From assembly GCF_900149705.1 (NCBI RefSeq), contig NZ_LT703001.1, positions 2,846,001 through 2,910,000 of the forward strand: a DNA stretch of 64,000 bases. The letters are read 5' to 3'. The notes under the pieces were generated by a model. It had not been told where the DNA came from. It did no database searches and worked only from the letters and a program-made list of their open reading frames with translations. The translations under genes and the position numbers were made by a program. Shown piece by piece: positions 16,673 through 26,228 of this stretch. The stretch's first letter is position 1, and each line of letters begins with the position of its first letter. This DNA is from Sphingorhabdus sp. Alg231-15. GTDB taxonomy: Bacteria > Pseudomonadota > Alphaproteobacteria > Sphingomonadales > Sphingomonadaceae.

Positions 16673-18238
16673 TTTAAACGGATCCTCTTCCCGCACCGGC
16701 GTAGTTTGCGATATCGGAGCGGTTTTTTGTGTCATTTGAGCGCTGCAGTGCTCCTCAATAAAGGCTTCATGGGTTGGCAGGCTCGCCGCCGCGCGACCAA
16801 TTACGTCTTTTATGGCGTTGAGCCGCTGCTTGGTTTCTTCGGCGCTGATTACGCCGGCCACCGGATGATATTGTTCCGGAAAAATACCTTGTCCCGTCAT
16901 CACTGCTAGCCAACTGGGTTCGGCGAAAATCTCATTTTCGTCGCGAAAAATGCGCCCCGCCTGACGGAACAGTTTCAGCTTGCCAGACAGAAATTCCGGA
17001 ATATCCATCGTTCGCACATGGTTCCAAAATTCGGAATCGGACCGCTCGGTGGCATTATAGTGCAGGATCAGGAAGTCACGGATTGTTTCAAATTCCTGAT
17101 CGATAAGCGCATTGAACTTCTGCCGGTCGACCGGATTGAAATCGCCGGTGGGGAAGAGTGAAATCAATTTCGAAATGGCGCTCTGAATCAGATGAATGCT
17201 GGTGGACTCCAAAGGTTCGAGGAAGCCGCTGGAAAGGCCGATGGCAACGCAGTTATTCTTCCAAATCTCACGGCGCTTTCCGGTTGTGAAACGCAATTGC
17301 CGGGGTTCTGCTAGCACTGGCCCTTCGAGCGTATCGACCAGTGTTTGCCGCGCTTCCTCATCACTTGTATATTGGCTGGAGTAGACATAGCCGTTGCCGA
17401 CCCGGTGTTGCAGCGGAATACGCCATTGCCAGCCGGCTTTCCGCGCCGTGGATCGGGTATAGGGGGTGAGGTTTCCTGTTCGCTCACAAGGTGCGGCAAC
17501 GGCACTGTCGCAGGGTAGCCAGTGCGACCAGTCATCATAGCCGCTTTGCAACGTCTTCTCTATCAGCAGCCCGAAGAAACCGGTACAGTCGATAAACAAT
17601 TGGCCATCTTTGATCTGGCCATTTTCCAATGTTACGGATTCGATAAATCCATCGCTGCCGCGTTGCTGAACCGAGGTGACTTTCCCCTCGGTGCGTCGGA
17701 CGCCGCGCTCTTCGGCATATTGCCGAAGGAACCTAGCATAGAGTATCGCGTCAAAATGATAGGCGTATCTTATGCCCGACAGGGGTGAGTTGGGCGGCCC
17801 GGATGGCCGCGCAAACCTGCCTTCTTTTCCAGCTTGCCAGGCCAGACAATAATCTTCCAGTTCTGACGTATCGCCGGAGGCTTTTGCACGTAGCCAGAAA
17901 TGGTGAAAGCTAATTCCCTCCATGTCGAGACCATAGACGCCAAAGGGATGGAAATAGCGCTCTCCCGGTCTGTGCCAGTCCTGGAATTCGATACCCAGTT
18001 TGAACGTGGCCTGTGTTGCACGCATGAATTCATTTTCATCGACACCAAGCAAGCCGTTGAATTTCATGATTTCAGGGATAGTGGCTTCGCCCACGCCAAC
18101 CGTTCCGATCTCCTCGGATTCAACCAGATCTATCTGCATGGCCGATCCGCGAAATACGTTGGACAGAGCGGCGGCAGTCATCCATCCGGCTGTGCCACCG
18201 CCAACGATGACGATCTTTTCAATGGATTTAGCTGGCAT
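16667..18238 (-). CDS. Tryptophan 7-halogenase family flavoprotein (copy 4 of 4)
   Basis: A 523-residue PrnA/RebH-like flavin-dependent halogenase family member. It has the FAD site GGGTAGWM (13-20), GVGEATIP (~48-55), the catalytic-lysine segment ATFKLGIEF (Lys80), the halogenase motif WQWRIP and the GFLEPLESTS segment carrying the Glu-Ser of the active site. All chemistry residues known from PrnA therefore appear intact. The start codon overlaps the previous gene's stop by 11 bp (ATGCCAGCTAA), so translation is probably coupled. TonB-linked relatives such as Brevundimonas BrvH and the Xanthomonas campestris enzymes can halogenate indoles in vitro, but their natural substrate is unknown. Confidence 0.9.
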   Translation of the reverse strand: MPAKSIEKIVIVGGGTAGWMTAAALSNVFRGSAMQIDLVESEEIGTVGVGEATIPEIMKFNGLLGVDENEFMRATQATFKLGIEFQDWHRPGERYFHPFGVYGLDMEGISFHHFWLRAKASGDTSELEDYCLAWQAGKEGRFARPSGPPNSPLSGIRYAYHFDAILYARFLRQYAEERGVRRTEGKVTSVQQRGSDGFIESVTLENGQIKDGQLFIDCTGFFGLLIEKTLQSGYDDWSHWLPCDSAVAAPCERTGNLTPYTRSTARKAGWQWRIPLQHRVGNGYVYSSQYTSDEEARQTLVDTLEGPVLAEPRQLRFTTGKRREIWKNNCVAIGLSSGFLEPLESTSIHLIQSAISKLISLFPTGDFNPVDRQKFNALIDQEFETIRDFLILHYNATERSDSEFWNHVRTMDIPEFLSGKLKLFRQAGRIFRDENEIFAEPSWLAVMTGQGIFPEQYHPVAGVISAEETKQRLNAIKDVIGRAAASLPTHEAFIEEHCSAQMTQKTAPISQTTPVREEDPFKL

Positions 18239-19760
18239 AGATGGCGGCCTTACAGTTTTCGTCGATAAACTTCTGATGGGTGGGCATGACATTGGCTGAA
18301 TTCATGATCACATCGCGGACATTTTTCAGGCGTGCCTGCAATTGATCTTCACCCATGGCATCGACAACCGGGTGATAGGCGGCGGTTTCCAGCTCCTGTC
18401 CTTCCATAACCGCTAGCCAGCTGGTGTCGGTGAAAAGCTCGTCATTCTCACGGAAAATTCGTCCGGTTTCTCGGTAAAGTTCCATTTTCTGTTTCAGATT
18501 ATCCGGGACATTCATTGTCCGCACATGATTCCAGAAATCCGAATCTGTCCGTTTCGTTTGATGATAATGCAGGATCAGGAAATCACGGATCTGTTCATAT
18601 TCCGTGACAGTCATGGCGTTGAACATATCGACATCCACCGACTTGATTTCCTGTTGTGGAAAAAAGGCGAGCAGCTTGGCAATTGCCGATTGGGCTAGAT
18701 GAATGCTTGTCGATTCCAGCGGTTCCATGAACCCGGCGGCGAGACCCACTGCGACACAATTTCTGTTCCAGAATTTCTTCCGACGTCCGGTGACAAACTT
18801 CAATATGCGCGGATCGGCTAGCGGTTTGCCGTCCAGATTTTGCATCAAGATATCTGTAGCATCTTGGTCTGACATGAATGGGGAGGAGAATACATGCCCA
18901 TTGCCAATCCGATGTTGTAACGGGATACGCCACTGCCAACCCGCCGCATGGGCGGTGGAACGTGTATAGGGTTCCGGATCACCGATACTTTCGCATGGAA
19001 CTGCAACCGCCCGGTCACAGGGCAGCCAGTGACTCCATTCTTCATAGCCGGTTTGCAGCGCTTCCTCGATCAACAACCCGCGAAATCCGGAGCAATCGAC
19101 AAATAGATCTCCTTCTATCTCTCGTCCGTCATCAAGCTCCAATTTATCTATATATCCGTTGTCGCTGCATAGATTGGCTTCAACAACCCGCCCTTCGACG
19201 CGTTTGACGCCCTTGGCCTCGGCAATTTCGCGCAGATACTTGGCATAGAGCAGGGCATCGAACTGAAAGGCATAGGCGATTTTTTCCAGCGGTGAATTGG
19301 GCGCTTGCACAGGACGCATGAAAAGATTGCGCTTGGCTGCAACGGCCTGCAGACAGTAGTCCGCAAGTGGTGTGACAGCTTCGCCGCGTGCGCGCTGGAT
19401 ATTGCGTTGTTTCAGCCAGAAATGGTGAAATGCAATGCCCTCCATCTCGATACCATAGCTGCCAAAGGGGTGGATATAGCGGCTGCCTGAGCTCGACCAG
19501 TTGACGAATTCTATCCCCAGTTTGAAAGTTGCATTGGTGCGAGCAACAAACTCATTTTCGTCCAGACCCAGCATAGCTTGAAAATTGACAATCTGTGGGA
19601 TGGTCGCTTCACCGACGCCGACTGTGCCAATGACTTCGGATTCCACCAGCGTGATATCCGCATAGCCGTTTTTCAGCACATGAGCGATCGCTGCAGCAGC
19701 CATCCAGCCAGCGGTGCCCCCGCCGACAATGACGACTTTTCTGATGCGATTATCATTCAT
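18228..19760 (-). CDS. Tryptophan 7-halogenase family flavoprotein (copy 3 of 4)
   Basis: A 510-residue flavin-dependent halogenase family member. It retains GGGTAGWM, GVGEATIP, ATFKLGIEF (Lys80), WQWRIP and GFMEPLESTS, so it looks catalytically complete. The frame extends to 19877, but the conserved start MNDNRIRKVVIVGG fits ATG 19760, 10 bp after the stop of the preceding gene. It is part of a four-gene operon read leftward. It is close enough to copy 4 (16667-18238) to suggest tandem duplication, while differing throughout, so the duplication is old. Confidence 0.9.
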   Translation of the reverse strand: MNDNRIRKVVIVGGGTAGWMAAAAIAHVLKNGYADITLVESEVIGTVGVGEATIPQIVNFQAMLGLDENEFVARTNATFKLGIEFVNWSSSGSRYIHPFGSYGIEMEGIAFHHFWLKQRNIQRARGEAVTPLADYCLQAVAAKRNLFMRPVQAPNSPLEKIAYAFQFDALLYAKYLREIAEAKGVKRVEGRVVEANLCSDNGYIDKLELDDGREIEGDLFVDCSGFRGLLIEEALQTGYEEWSHWLPCDRAVAVPCESIGDPEPYTRSTAHAAGWQWRIPLQHRIGNGHVFSSPFMSDQDATDILMQNLDGKPLADPRILKFVTGRRKKFWNRNCVAVGLAAGFMEPLESTSIHLAQSAIAKLLAFFPQQEIKSVDVDMFNAMTVTEYEQIRDFLILHYHQTKRTDSDFWNHVRTMNVPDNLKQKMELYRETGRIFRENDELFTDTSWLAVMEGQELETAAYHPVVDAMGEDQLQARLKNVRDVIMNSANVMPTHQKFIDENCKAAIYAS

Positions 19761-19770
19761 AGGTTGGTAT

Positions 19771-21300
19771 TCATGAAGTGGAGTTTCCTGATTGTTGATC
19801 CTTGATCGCGACGGTGACAAGCTGGTCCATATAGGCCCTATGTGCAGGCATCGCATCGATGGTTTGTTTGAAGGCATCGACCATCCGACCCAAAGATTGT
19901 CCGACCTGAGCCATATCGATCGTCTGAGCCATTGGATCGTGGCGCCTCGGGATTTGGCCGAAGCCGATCATCATGTCGATCCAATCCTGTTCTTCAAAAG
20001 CCTCGCCATCGAAGGTTACGAACCGGCCTCGACTTTCAAATTGAGCAAGACGGATTTGCATGCTTTCAGGTAGGTCTGCATCTCGCGTTTTTCTCCAAAG
20101 ATCATCAGGACGTGTGTTCAAGACAAAGGGAAGTACATAAAAATCGCGCAACTGATCAAAGGCTATCGCATTCAGCCGATTATATTCGTCTGCCTCTACA
20201 TCCATATTTTTGGAAATCGGGATCAGCCCCGACAAGGTAATCGCCTGCTGGTGTAGCAACCGGATATCGGCAGAAAGATAGGGTCCAAGTGTACCGGCCG
20301 CGAGACCAGCACGAACGATATTGGCCGACCAAGGTTTGTGCATGTGATGCTGGCTGAGATGCGACAACATGGCCGATGAACCTTGATCACCAAGACGCGC
20401 TCTCGCTTGTTGATCGTTGAGTCGTGTCGAATCAAAAATTAGCGTCTTACAATCGCTGTTGCGGAGAGCTGTTTCAAAAACAACTCCGTCGTCAAGGCAT
20501 CGCGCAATGGGCACCGGATGATAGTCTTGGCCTGTTCGTTGATACTGACCGCTTATCATTCGATCGAAGGGCAATAACGGGACGATGCGGCTATCCGGCG
20601 AATCCGAGGCGAGCACTCCACTCACGTCGACAAACAGGTCTGCTTCTAGCTGTTGGCCTGAAGATAAAACCACTTGGCGAATTTGGTCGCTATTATTGGC
20701 CGTTTTGATCCCAGTTATCTGGGCTTGATGATGCTCGATAGTCATCGCTGCCAGAGCTTTTTCTTTCAGTAATATGTTATAGAGCCGCGCATCCAGGCTC
20801 ATGCGTGGTCGTAACATTGTCCGCGGTGACTGCGGATCGCTCGATCCATGGGTCAACTTTCCGGCAGAGGCTGCCCGTGCAGCAAAGCGAAAGGAAGAAA
20901 ATATTTCCGGCAGCTTTTCTGGCTCGCCTCTCGCCATTGCAGCGCGCAAGACGATGTGATGGAAGGCAACACCATTTATTCCCGGCAGTTTTCCCGAAGG
21001 CGCGGATATAAAGTGGCTTCCATCGCCTTGCCAACCGGAGAATTGGGTTCCCAAAGACAGATTGCCATCACAGCCCAATATGAGCTCCGCGTCACTCAAT
21101 CCGACCATTTTGTGAAAGATATTTTCACAATCGATGGTAATCGCGTGACCGGCCGGTTCGGTAGCTGAATCTTGCTCATCTTCGATAACCAAAAGACTGA
21201 TATCGGGTGGTAATATTCTCGCGAGCAAGGCTGTCATTGACCAGATGCCGACACCGGATCCAATGATGGCGATCGTTGAGAGGGAACTGTTTTCAGTCAA
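19771..21300 (-). CDS. Degenerate tryptophan-halogenase-like protein lacking active-site residues (copy 2 of 4)
   Basis: A 509-residue protein collinear with its neighbours, but many motifs are lost. The FAD loop reads GSGVGIWSM instead of GGGTAGWM. The segment aligned to TFKLGIEF reads LSLGTQF (Ser82 where the catalytic lysine should be). WQWRIP is replaced by unrelated sequence near FETALRN. The EPLESTS segment reads GPYLSADI, losing the active-site Glu. The frame is intact over its full length with no frameshift, so it appears maintained under selection for a non-halogenating role (partner, binding protein or altered enzyme). It starts at TTG overlapping the upstream stop (TTGA). I could not confirm this alignment computationally. 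Confidence 0.8.
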   Translation of the reverse strand: MTENSSLSTIAIIGSGVGIWSMTALLARILPPDISLLVIEDEQDSATEPAGHAITIDCENIFHKMVGLSDAELILGCDGNLSLGTQFSGWQGDGSHFISAPSGKLPGINGVAFHHIVLRAAMARGEPEKLPEIFSSFRFAARAASAGKLTHGSSDPQSPRTMLRPRMSLDARLYNILLKEKALAAMTIEHHQAQITGIKTANNSDQIRQVVLSSGQQLEADLFVDVSGVLASDSPDSRIVPLLPFDRMISGQYQRTGQDYHPVPIARCLDDGVVFETALRNSDCKTLIFDSTRLNDQQARARLGDQGSSAMLSHLSQHHMHKPWSANIVRAGLAAGTLGPYLSADIRLLHQQAITLSGLIPISKNMDVEADEYNRLNAIAFDQLRDFYVLPFVLNTRPDDLWRKTRDADLPESMQIRLAQFESRGRFVTFDGEAFEEQDWIDMMIGFGQIPRRHDPMAQTIDMAQVGQSLGRMVDAFKQTIDAMPAHRAYMDQLVTVAIKDQQSGNSTS

Positions 21301-22838
21301 GACATGACCGTTTCTGAACCGCCGTTTATTGCCGCGCCATAAGATTGGATGAAGTTCAGATGCTCTCCTGTATTGTCGACTGCGTTGGATATTTTTTCCC
21401 GAAGCAAACTGAATCGCGCTGCGATCTCTTCTGCTGACATTTTGTCGACTCGGGGATCATAGGCATCAGGGATGATATTCTGACCTGCAAATACGGCCAA
21501 CCAACTGGCCGGAAGAAACAGCCCGTGAGCATATTCCGGTATAATTCCACGGCGTCTAAAGGCGTCGATTTTCTGTTTCAGGCTTTCTGGCCACTCCATA
21601 TTGCGCAAGTCCCGCCACATTGGCGCATCGTCACGTTGATTGGCAACATAGTGAAGCACAAGGAAATCGCGGATGCGGTCGAACTCCAGGTCCATCACCC
21701 GGTTATATTCGTCGACATCTGAACGGTCGCACTGCTTCTCGGGAAAGAGCTCGATCAGATACGTAATGCCGCTCTGGATCAAATGAATGCTGGTCGATTC
21801 CAATGGTTCCAGGAACCCCCCTGACAAACCGATAGCCACACAGTTCTTGTTCCACAATTTCCGACGCTTGCCCGTCTTGAAAAATAGTTGGCGAGGATCA
21901 GCAAGCGCCTTGCCCTCGAGATTATCCATCAGCTGCGACGTAGCCTCATCATCACTTATATATTGATCGCAATAGACATGACCGTTGCCAATCCGATGCT
22001 GTAGAGGAATTCGCCACTGCCAACCCGCGGTTCGTGCCGTAGCTCTAGTATAGGGACCGATTGATTCAGTAGCTTTGCAAGGAACGGCGATGGCACGATT
22101 GCAAGGCAGATAATGGCTCCAATCATCATAGCCTGTTTGCAATGCCTGTTCGATCAACAAGCCTCGAAAACCCGAACAGTCGACGAACAGATCGCCCTCA
22201 ATAGCGGTGCCGTTTTCCAGGGTTACAGAAGCGATATTGCCGGTTAATCCATCAGTTTCGGTACTAACAATTTTTCCTTCAATCCTTCGAACCCCTTTGC
22301 TTTGTGCAAAGTCTGACAGGAACGCCGCATATTGGCTGGCATCAAACTGAAACGCATAGGAGAAGGTGGAGAAGATCGAACTCGGATCGGGATCGGGAAG
22401 CATGAAGCGATCATTTTCGGCAGCACGCACCGGATAGCTATAATCATCCAATTTGTGCCGCTCGCCGGACGCATGCATGCGAGTCCAATAGTGATGAAAA
22501 GCCGCTGGACCAATTTGTTCGCCATAGTCCCCAAAGGGATGGATATAGCGATCGCCAATCTTACCCCAGTCACAAAATTCGATGCCCAGTTTAAATGTTG
22601 CGCTGGTTCGGGCCATTAAAGTGGGTTCATCAATGCCCAGGGTTTGATTGAAAAAGCGGATATGCGGCAAGGTTGCTTCGCCGACACCAACAGTTCCAAT
22701 TTCGGCTGATTCAATCAGAGTAATGGTTGTACCTGTCGCTGATAGCTTGTGAGCAAGAGCTGCTGCAGTCATCCAACCAGCAGTGCCTCCACCGACAATA
22801 ACAATATTCTCAATTGCCTGTCCTGCCTCATGTTGCAT
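21297..22838 (-). CDS. Tryptophan 7-halogenase family flavoprotein (copy 1 of 4, operon leader)
   Basis: A 513-residue flavin-dependent halogenase family member with GGGTAGWM (16-23), GVGEATLP, ATFKLGIEF (Lys83), WQWRIP and GFLEPLESTS intact. It is the first gene of the leftward four-gene operon and is divergent from the 1029-residue TonB receptor across 285 bp. That gap holds two identical LacI-type palindromes. This arrangement (TonB receptor plus halogenase paralogues plus cupin-8) recurs in Caulobacterales and Xanthomonadales. It points to a role in handling what the receptor imports, rather than to a natural-product pathway; that is inference. Confidence 0.9.
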   Translation of the reverse strand: MQHEAGQAIENIVIVGGGTAGWMTAAALAHKLSATGTTITLIESAEIGTVGVGEATLPHIRFFNQTLGIDEPTLMARTSATFKLGIEFCDWGKIGDRYIHPFGDYGEQIGPAAFHHYWTRMHASGERHKLDDYSYPVRAAENDRFMLPDPDPSSIFSTFSYAFQFDASQYAAFLSDFAQSKGVRRIEGKIVSTETDGLTGNIASVTLENGTAIEGDLFVDCSGFRGLLIEQALQTGYDDWSHYLPCNRAIAVPCKATESIGPYTRATARTAGWQWRIPLQHRIGNGHVYCDQYISDDEATSQLMDNLEGKALADPRQLFFKTGKRRKLWNKNCVAIGLSGGFLEPLESTSIHLIQSGITYLIELFPEKQCDRSDVDEYNRVMDLEFDRIRDFLVLHYVANQRDDAPMWRDLRNMEWPESLKQKIDAFRRRGIIPEYAHGLFLPASWLAVFAGQNIIPDAYDPRVDKMSAEEIAARFSLLREKISNAVDNTGEHLNFIQSYGAAINGGSETVMS

Positions 22839-22985
22839 TGCATTTTCTTTCGCTTAAACGGCGCATCAGGAAGACTGGCATTGGCCCCGATCATCCAACA
22901 ACGACAACATAGAAGCAATTGTTGCCGAATGGCAACGTTCGATCTGATCCATTACATTTTTATGAATATCCTTACATTCCGCCAT

Positions 22986-22999
22986 TGACAAGCTTGTCA
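22986..22999. promoter_or_regulatory. LacI-type operator 1, halogenase/TonB-receptor intergenic region
   Basis: TGACAAGCTTGTCA is a perfect 14-bp palindrome, identical to a second copy 34 bp away. It lies in the divergent promoter region, 148 bp before the halogenase operon start and 137 bp before the receptor start. Confidence 0.75.
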
Positions 23000-23019
23000 T
23001 TTCGAGGGAAGACAGCAAA

Positions 23020-23033
23020 TGACAAGCTTGTCA
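23020..23033. promoter_or_regulatory. LacI-type operator 2, halogenase/TonB-receptor intergenic region
   Basis: This is a second perfect TGACAAGCTTGTCA. The 34-bp centre-to-centre spacing, about three helical turns, would let two dimers bind on nearly the same face and interact. It is 90 bp before the TonB-receptor start. Confidence 0.75.
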
Positions 23034-23122
23034 TAAAGATTCGAGCACGGTGTAATAAGTGCCAAGGCCGCCGGAATTGATGGCTAAAAAGTCGATCCGG
23101 GGTTGTAGATGGGGAGGGTATT

Positions 23123-26100
23123 TTGAAGAAATTTATAGCTGTAGAGGCGAACGCGGGCACGATGCGGCCAGGTAAAATCCTGTCATCGGTTTCTGCCATT
23201 GCGCTTTGTTGTGTGGCGACGCAGCCGGCATTGGCGCAAGATGCTGGCGCAGAGCAGCAGGATGGAGCCGATGATGAGATTATCGTCACCGGTATTCGGC
23301 AAAGCATCAAGTCCTCTCAAGAAATCAAGCGAACGGCGGACACATTTGTTGATTCGATTACTGCTGAAGACATCGGTCAGTTACCAGACCGTTCGGTAAC
23401 AGAAACCCTGCAACGTATTCCCGGCATTTCAATAAGCCGGTTCGCTGCTGCGGACGATCCGGATCATTTCTCTGTCGAAGGTGCCGGCGTTGTTATTCGC
23501 GGACTGACATTTGTTCGTTCAGAGCTAAATGGTCGCGATACATTCTCGGCGAACAATGGCCGAGCGCTTGGATTTAATGATGTTTCGCCAGAGCTTCTTG
23601 GCGCTGTTAATGTCTTTAAGCAGCAAACTGCGGACATGATCGAAGGTGGTCTTGCTGGTTCGGTGGATCTGCGGACGCGTAAGCCGTTTGATAAACGCGA
23701 ACTGGTGCTTTCAGGCTCTATCGAAGGCAATTATGGCGATCTGCGCAAAAAATGGTCGCCGACCTATTCCATTTTTGCAAGCAACGTATGGAATAGTGGT
23801 ATTGGCGACATCGGCCTGATGCTCAACTATTCGCGTTCCGAGCTATTTTCACGCAATAACGGCACTCAGGTTACGGACTACACGTTCCGTGATGACCTCG
23901 ACCCAGCACGCACGGTGCTGGTACCACGCGGCGCAGGTGTACGATCCCAGGATTTTGATCGGGAACGTCAGTCCTACGGTGGTGCTTTGCAATGGGAAAG
24001 CAATGCAGGTGATGCTCAGGCGACGTTTGAATTTCTGCGGGTTGAAGCAAAGCAGGCATGGACCGAGCGCACTTTTGAAACCGCTGCGGATCAGTCTTTC
24101 ACAACGCGCCCTGTTCCAGGGACAACATTTGGTTTCGATGAAACGGGGCAATTTACGGATGGCTTCCTAACCGATACGGCGGGTTGGCGCTCAGCAGCTA
24201 ACTGTCCGGCGGGCCAGTTCGACAATTGTATTCCTTTGAACGGGTTTCAACATACCACTGGGCGCCGTTCAGTCGATCAAGAGACAACCACTCAGGACAT
24301 TTCACTAAATTTGAAATTCTATCCTACTGATCGATTGTCGTTTAATTTCGATGCTCAATATATTGAATCGACGACCGAGAATCTCGATCTTTCAATCTTT
24401 GGCAGTACGTTTGCTAACGCTGCCATTGATATCAATGCGGGCGGGATTCCAGATGTTCGGTTCAGCGCTCCAACGCCTGATGGTTCAGATATTGCGGATT
24501 ACTTCGCTGATCCTACACACAGTTATTACCGTGCTGCCATGGATCATCTGGAAGATAGTGAAGGGGATGAATTCGCATTCCGCGGTGATGTTGATTATGA
24601 ATTTGATGATGACAGTTTCTTGCGCAAAATAAGCGCTGGTGGTCGTTTCTCCACCCGCGATCAGACAACACGTTTCTCCGTTTACAATTGGGGTGTGTTG
24701 AGTGAGATCTGGAACGGGTCGACTGGTCCGGTCTTCTTTGGCGATGTTACCGGAAGTCCAGTAGAAACCTTCGCGTTCCCGAACTTTCAGCGTGGTGATG
24801 TTAGTCAGCCAAGTGCTGCATTATATTATGGTGGTGACATTATCTCGGGTTATCGTGACGGGTCGACCATAGCGGACTTGATTAGCATCAATGATTTGTG
24901 GACCAATCCTGGCTGGAGACCATTGGCACAGCGTGGCAATGTCGTCGATGGTGGACCGTTTACGCAAGGCGAAATCAACGAGACCAGGGAAGAAACATTC
25001 GCTACCTATTTGCGCCTCGACTTTGGTTCCGATGATATCTTTGGAGGAATGCGGTTAGATGGTAATATTGGCTTGCGCTATGTGAACACCAAGTTCCAGA
25101 CGCGCGGCGCATTCCAGACCCCGACACAAGGGGATGTCTTTTCCGGTGACTGTTCAATTCCGACACCAGCACCTGATGAATTCTGTCTGCTTTCACCCGA
25201 ACGACAGGCGCTCGCATTTGCTTTTGCCGATGGCGTTGCGATACCGGATACGCAACAGAGCTCTTTCACAAACTGGTTGCCTAGTCTCAATCTGAAACTG
25301 GGCGTTACCGATGAACTGATTTTCCGTTTTGGTGTATCAAAAGGAATCAGCCGCCCGGAACTGGGCTTGACCCGAAACTTCTTCGTGGCGCAGCAAAATA
25401 TCACTGACCTGGTTGTTGGCGGTGGCGATCTGGCGAATGGTCCATTGTTTAAAGCGGACGTGGGTAACCCAAATCTTCGGCCAGTTGAGTCAACCAACTG
25501 GGATCTATCGGCGGAGTATTATTTTAATGCGACTGGTTCCGTGACGGCATCGCTTTTTCTAAAAGATATAAAAAATGTGATAACATCGGGTAGTGAAATC
25601 GTGTCGGCGACAAATAGTGCTGGTGTGACAACCGATGTGCTGGTTTCAGGGCCATTTAACAACGGTAGCGGTACGGTTAAGGGATTTGAATTGGCTTACA
25701 ACCAATTTTATGACTTCCTACCCGGACCTTTATCTGGGTTCGGTTTCCAAGGGAATTATACCTTTATTGATTCTTCGGAAATTCCGAATTCAAACTTGAA
25801 TCCGACTGCTGTCAATGGTGTGCAACCTGCACCGACGATCAACAATCTACCATTGCAGGGACTGTCCAAGCATAACTTCAATGCCGCCCTGCTTTATGAC
25901 AAATATGGCGTGTCAGCGCGTTTGGCTTATAGTTGGCGGTCGCGTTACCTGCTCACAACGCGAGACGTGATCTTCCCGTTCTCGCCAATCTGGCAGGACG
26001 CTTCAGGACAGCTTGATGGATCGATTTTCTACACAATCAATGAACATGTGAAAATCGGCGTGCAGGCTGTGAACCTGTTGAATGAAACGACGGTTACCCG

Positions 26101-26212
26101 AGCGCAGGTCGATGCACCGGACGGGTCCGGATTTGGGGATCGCGTGCTGACACCGCGCTCTTACTTCTCCAATGACCGACGCTTTACGTTTATTGCTCGC
26201 TTTAGTTTTTAG
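23123..26212 (+). CDS. TonB-dependent receptor, large carbohydrate-type
   Basis: A 1029-residue outer-membrane receptor. TTG at 23123 follows a strong GGGGAGGG site and opens a signal peptide ending at ALAQ (~residue 39). Then come the TonB-box-like DDEIIVTGIRQSI, the plug (DRSVTETLQRIPGISI, VVIRGL, VNVFKQQTADMIEGGLAGSVDLRT) and a long barrel ending in FIARFSF. The IRQSIKSSQEIKR...VDSITAEDIGQLPD signature is typical of the Caulobacter/Xanthomonas sugar-type TonB receptors (such as the maltose receptor MalA). With GH3 downstream and the LacI operators upstream, it most likely imports an oligosaccharide released from a beta-glycan. Confidence 0.93.
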   Translation: MKKFIAVEANAGTMRPGKILSSVSAIALCCVATQPALAQDAGAEQQDGADDEIIVTGIRQSIKSSQEIKRTADTFVDSITAEDIGQLPDRSVTETLQRIPGISISRFAAADDPDHFSVEGAGVVIRGLTFVRSELNGRDTFSANNGRALGFNDVSPELLGAVNVFKQQTADMIEGGLAGSVDLRTRKPFDKRELVLSGSIEGNYGDLRKKWSPTYSIFASNVWNSGIGDIGLMLNYSRSELFSRNNGTQVTDYTFRDDLDPARTVLVPRGAGVRSQDFDRERQSYGGALQWESNAGDAQATFEFLRVEAKQAWTERTFETAADQSFTTRPVPGTTFGFDETGQFTDGFLTDTAGWRSAANCPAGQFDNCIPLNGFQHTTGRRSVDQETTTQDISLNLKFYPTDRLSFNFDAQYIESTTENLDLSIFGSTFANAAIDINAGGIPDVRFSAPTPDGSDIADYFADPTHSYYRAAMDHLEDSEGDEFAFRGDVDYEFDDDSFLRKISAGGRFSTRDQTTRFSVYNWGVLSEIWNGSTGPVFFGDVTGSPVETFAFPNFQRGDVSQPSAALYYGGDIISGYRDGSTIADLISINDLWTNPGWRPLAQRGNVVDGGPFTQGEINETREETFATYLRLDFGSDDIFGGMRLDGNIGLRYVNTKFQTRGAFQTPTQGDVFSGDCSIPTPAPDEFCLLSPERQALAFAFADGVAIPDTQQSSFTNWLPSLNLKLGVTDELIFRFGVSKGISRPELGLTRNFFVAQQNITDLVVGGGDLANGPLFKADVGNPNLRPVESTNWDLSAEYYFNATGSVTASLFLKDIKNVITSGSEIVSATNSAGVTTDVLVSGPFNNGSGTVKGFELAYNQFYDFLPGPLSGFGFQGNYTFIDSSEIPNSNLNPTAVNGVQPAPTINNLPLQGLSKHNFNAALLYDKYGVSARLAYSWRSRYLLTTRDVIFPFSPIWQDASGQLDGSIFYTINEHVKIGVQAVNLLNETTVTRAQVDAPDGSGFGDRVLTPRSYFSNDRRFTFIARFSF

Positions 26213-26228
26213 GCGAGCAAAGTCACCC

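Noticed and set aside
19801-19835. A further LacI-like site (GTGACAAGCTGGTCC) within the degenerate halogenase gene.
   Set aside because: It is inside coding sequence, far from a start, and lacks the right half; most likely chance.
16667-22838. A halogenated natural-product gene cluster.
   Set aside because: There are no polyketide, peptide-synthetase, decarboxylase or exporter genes; the neighbours are a TonB receptor and sugar enzymes.
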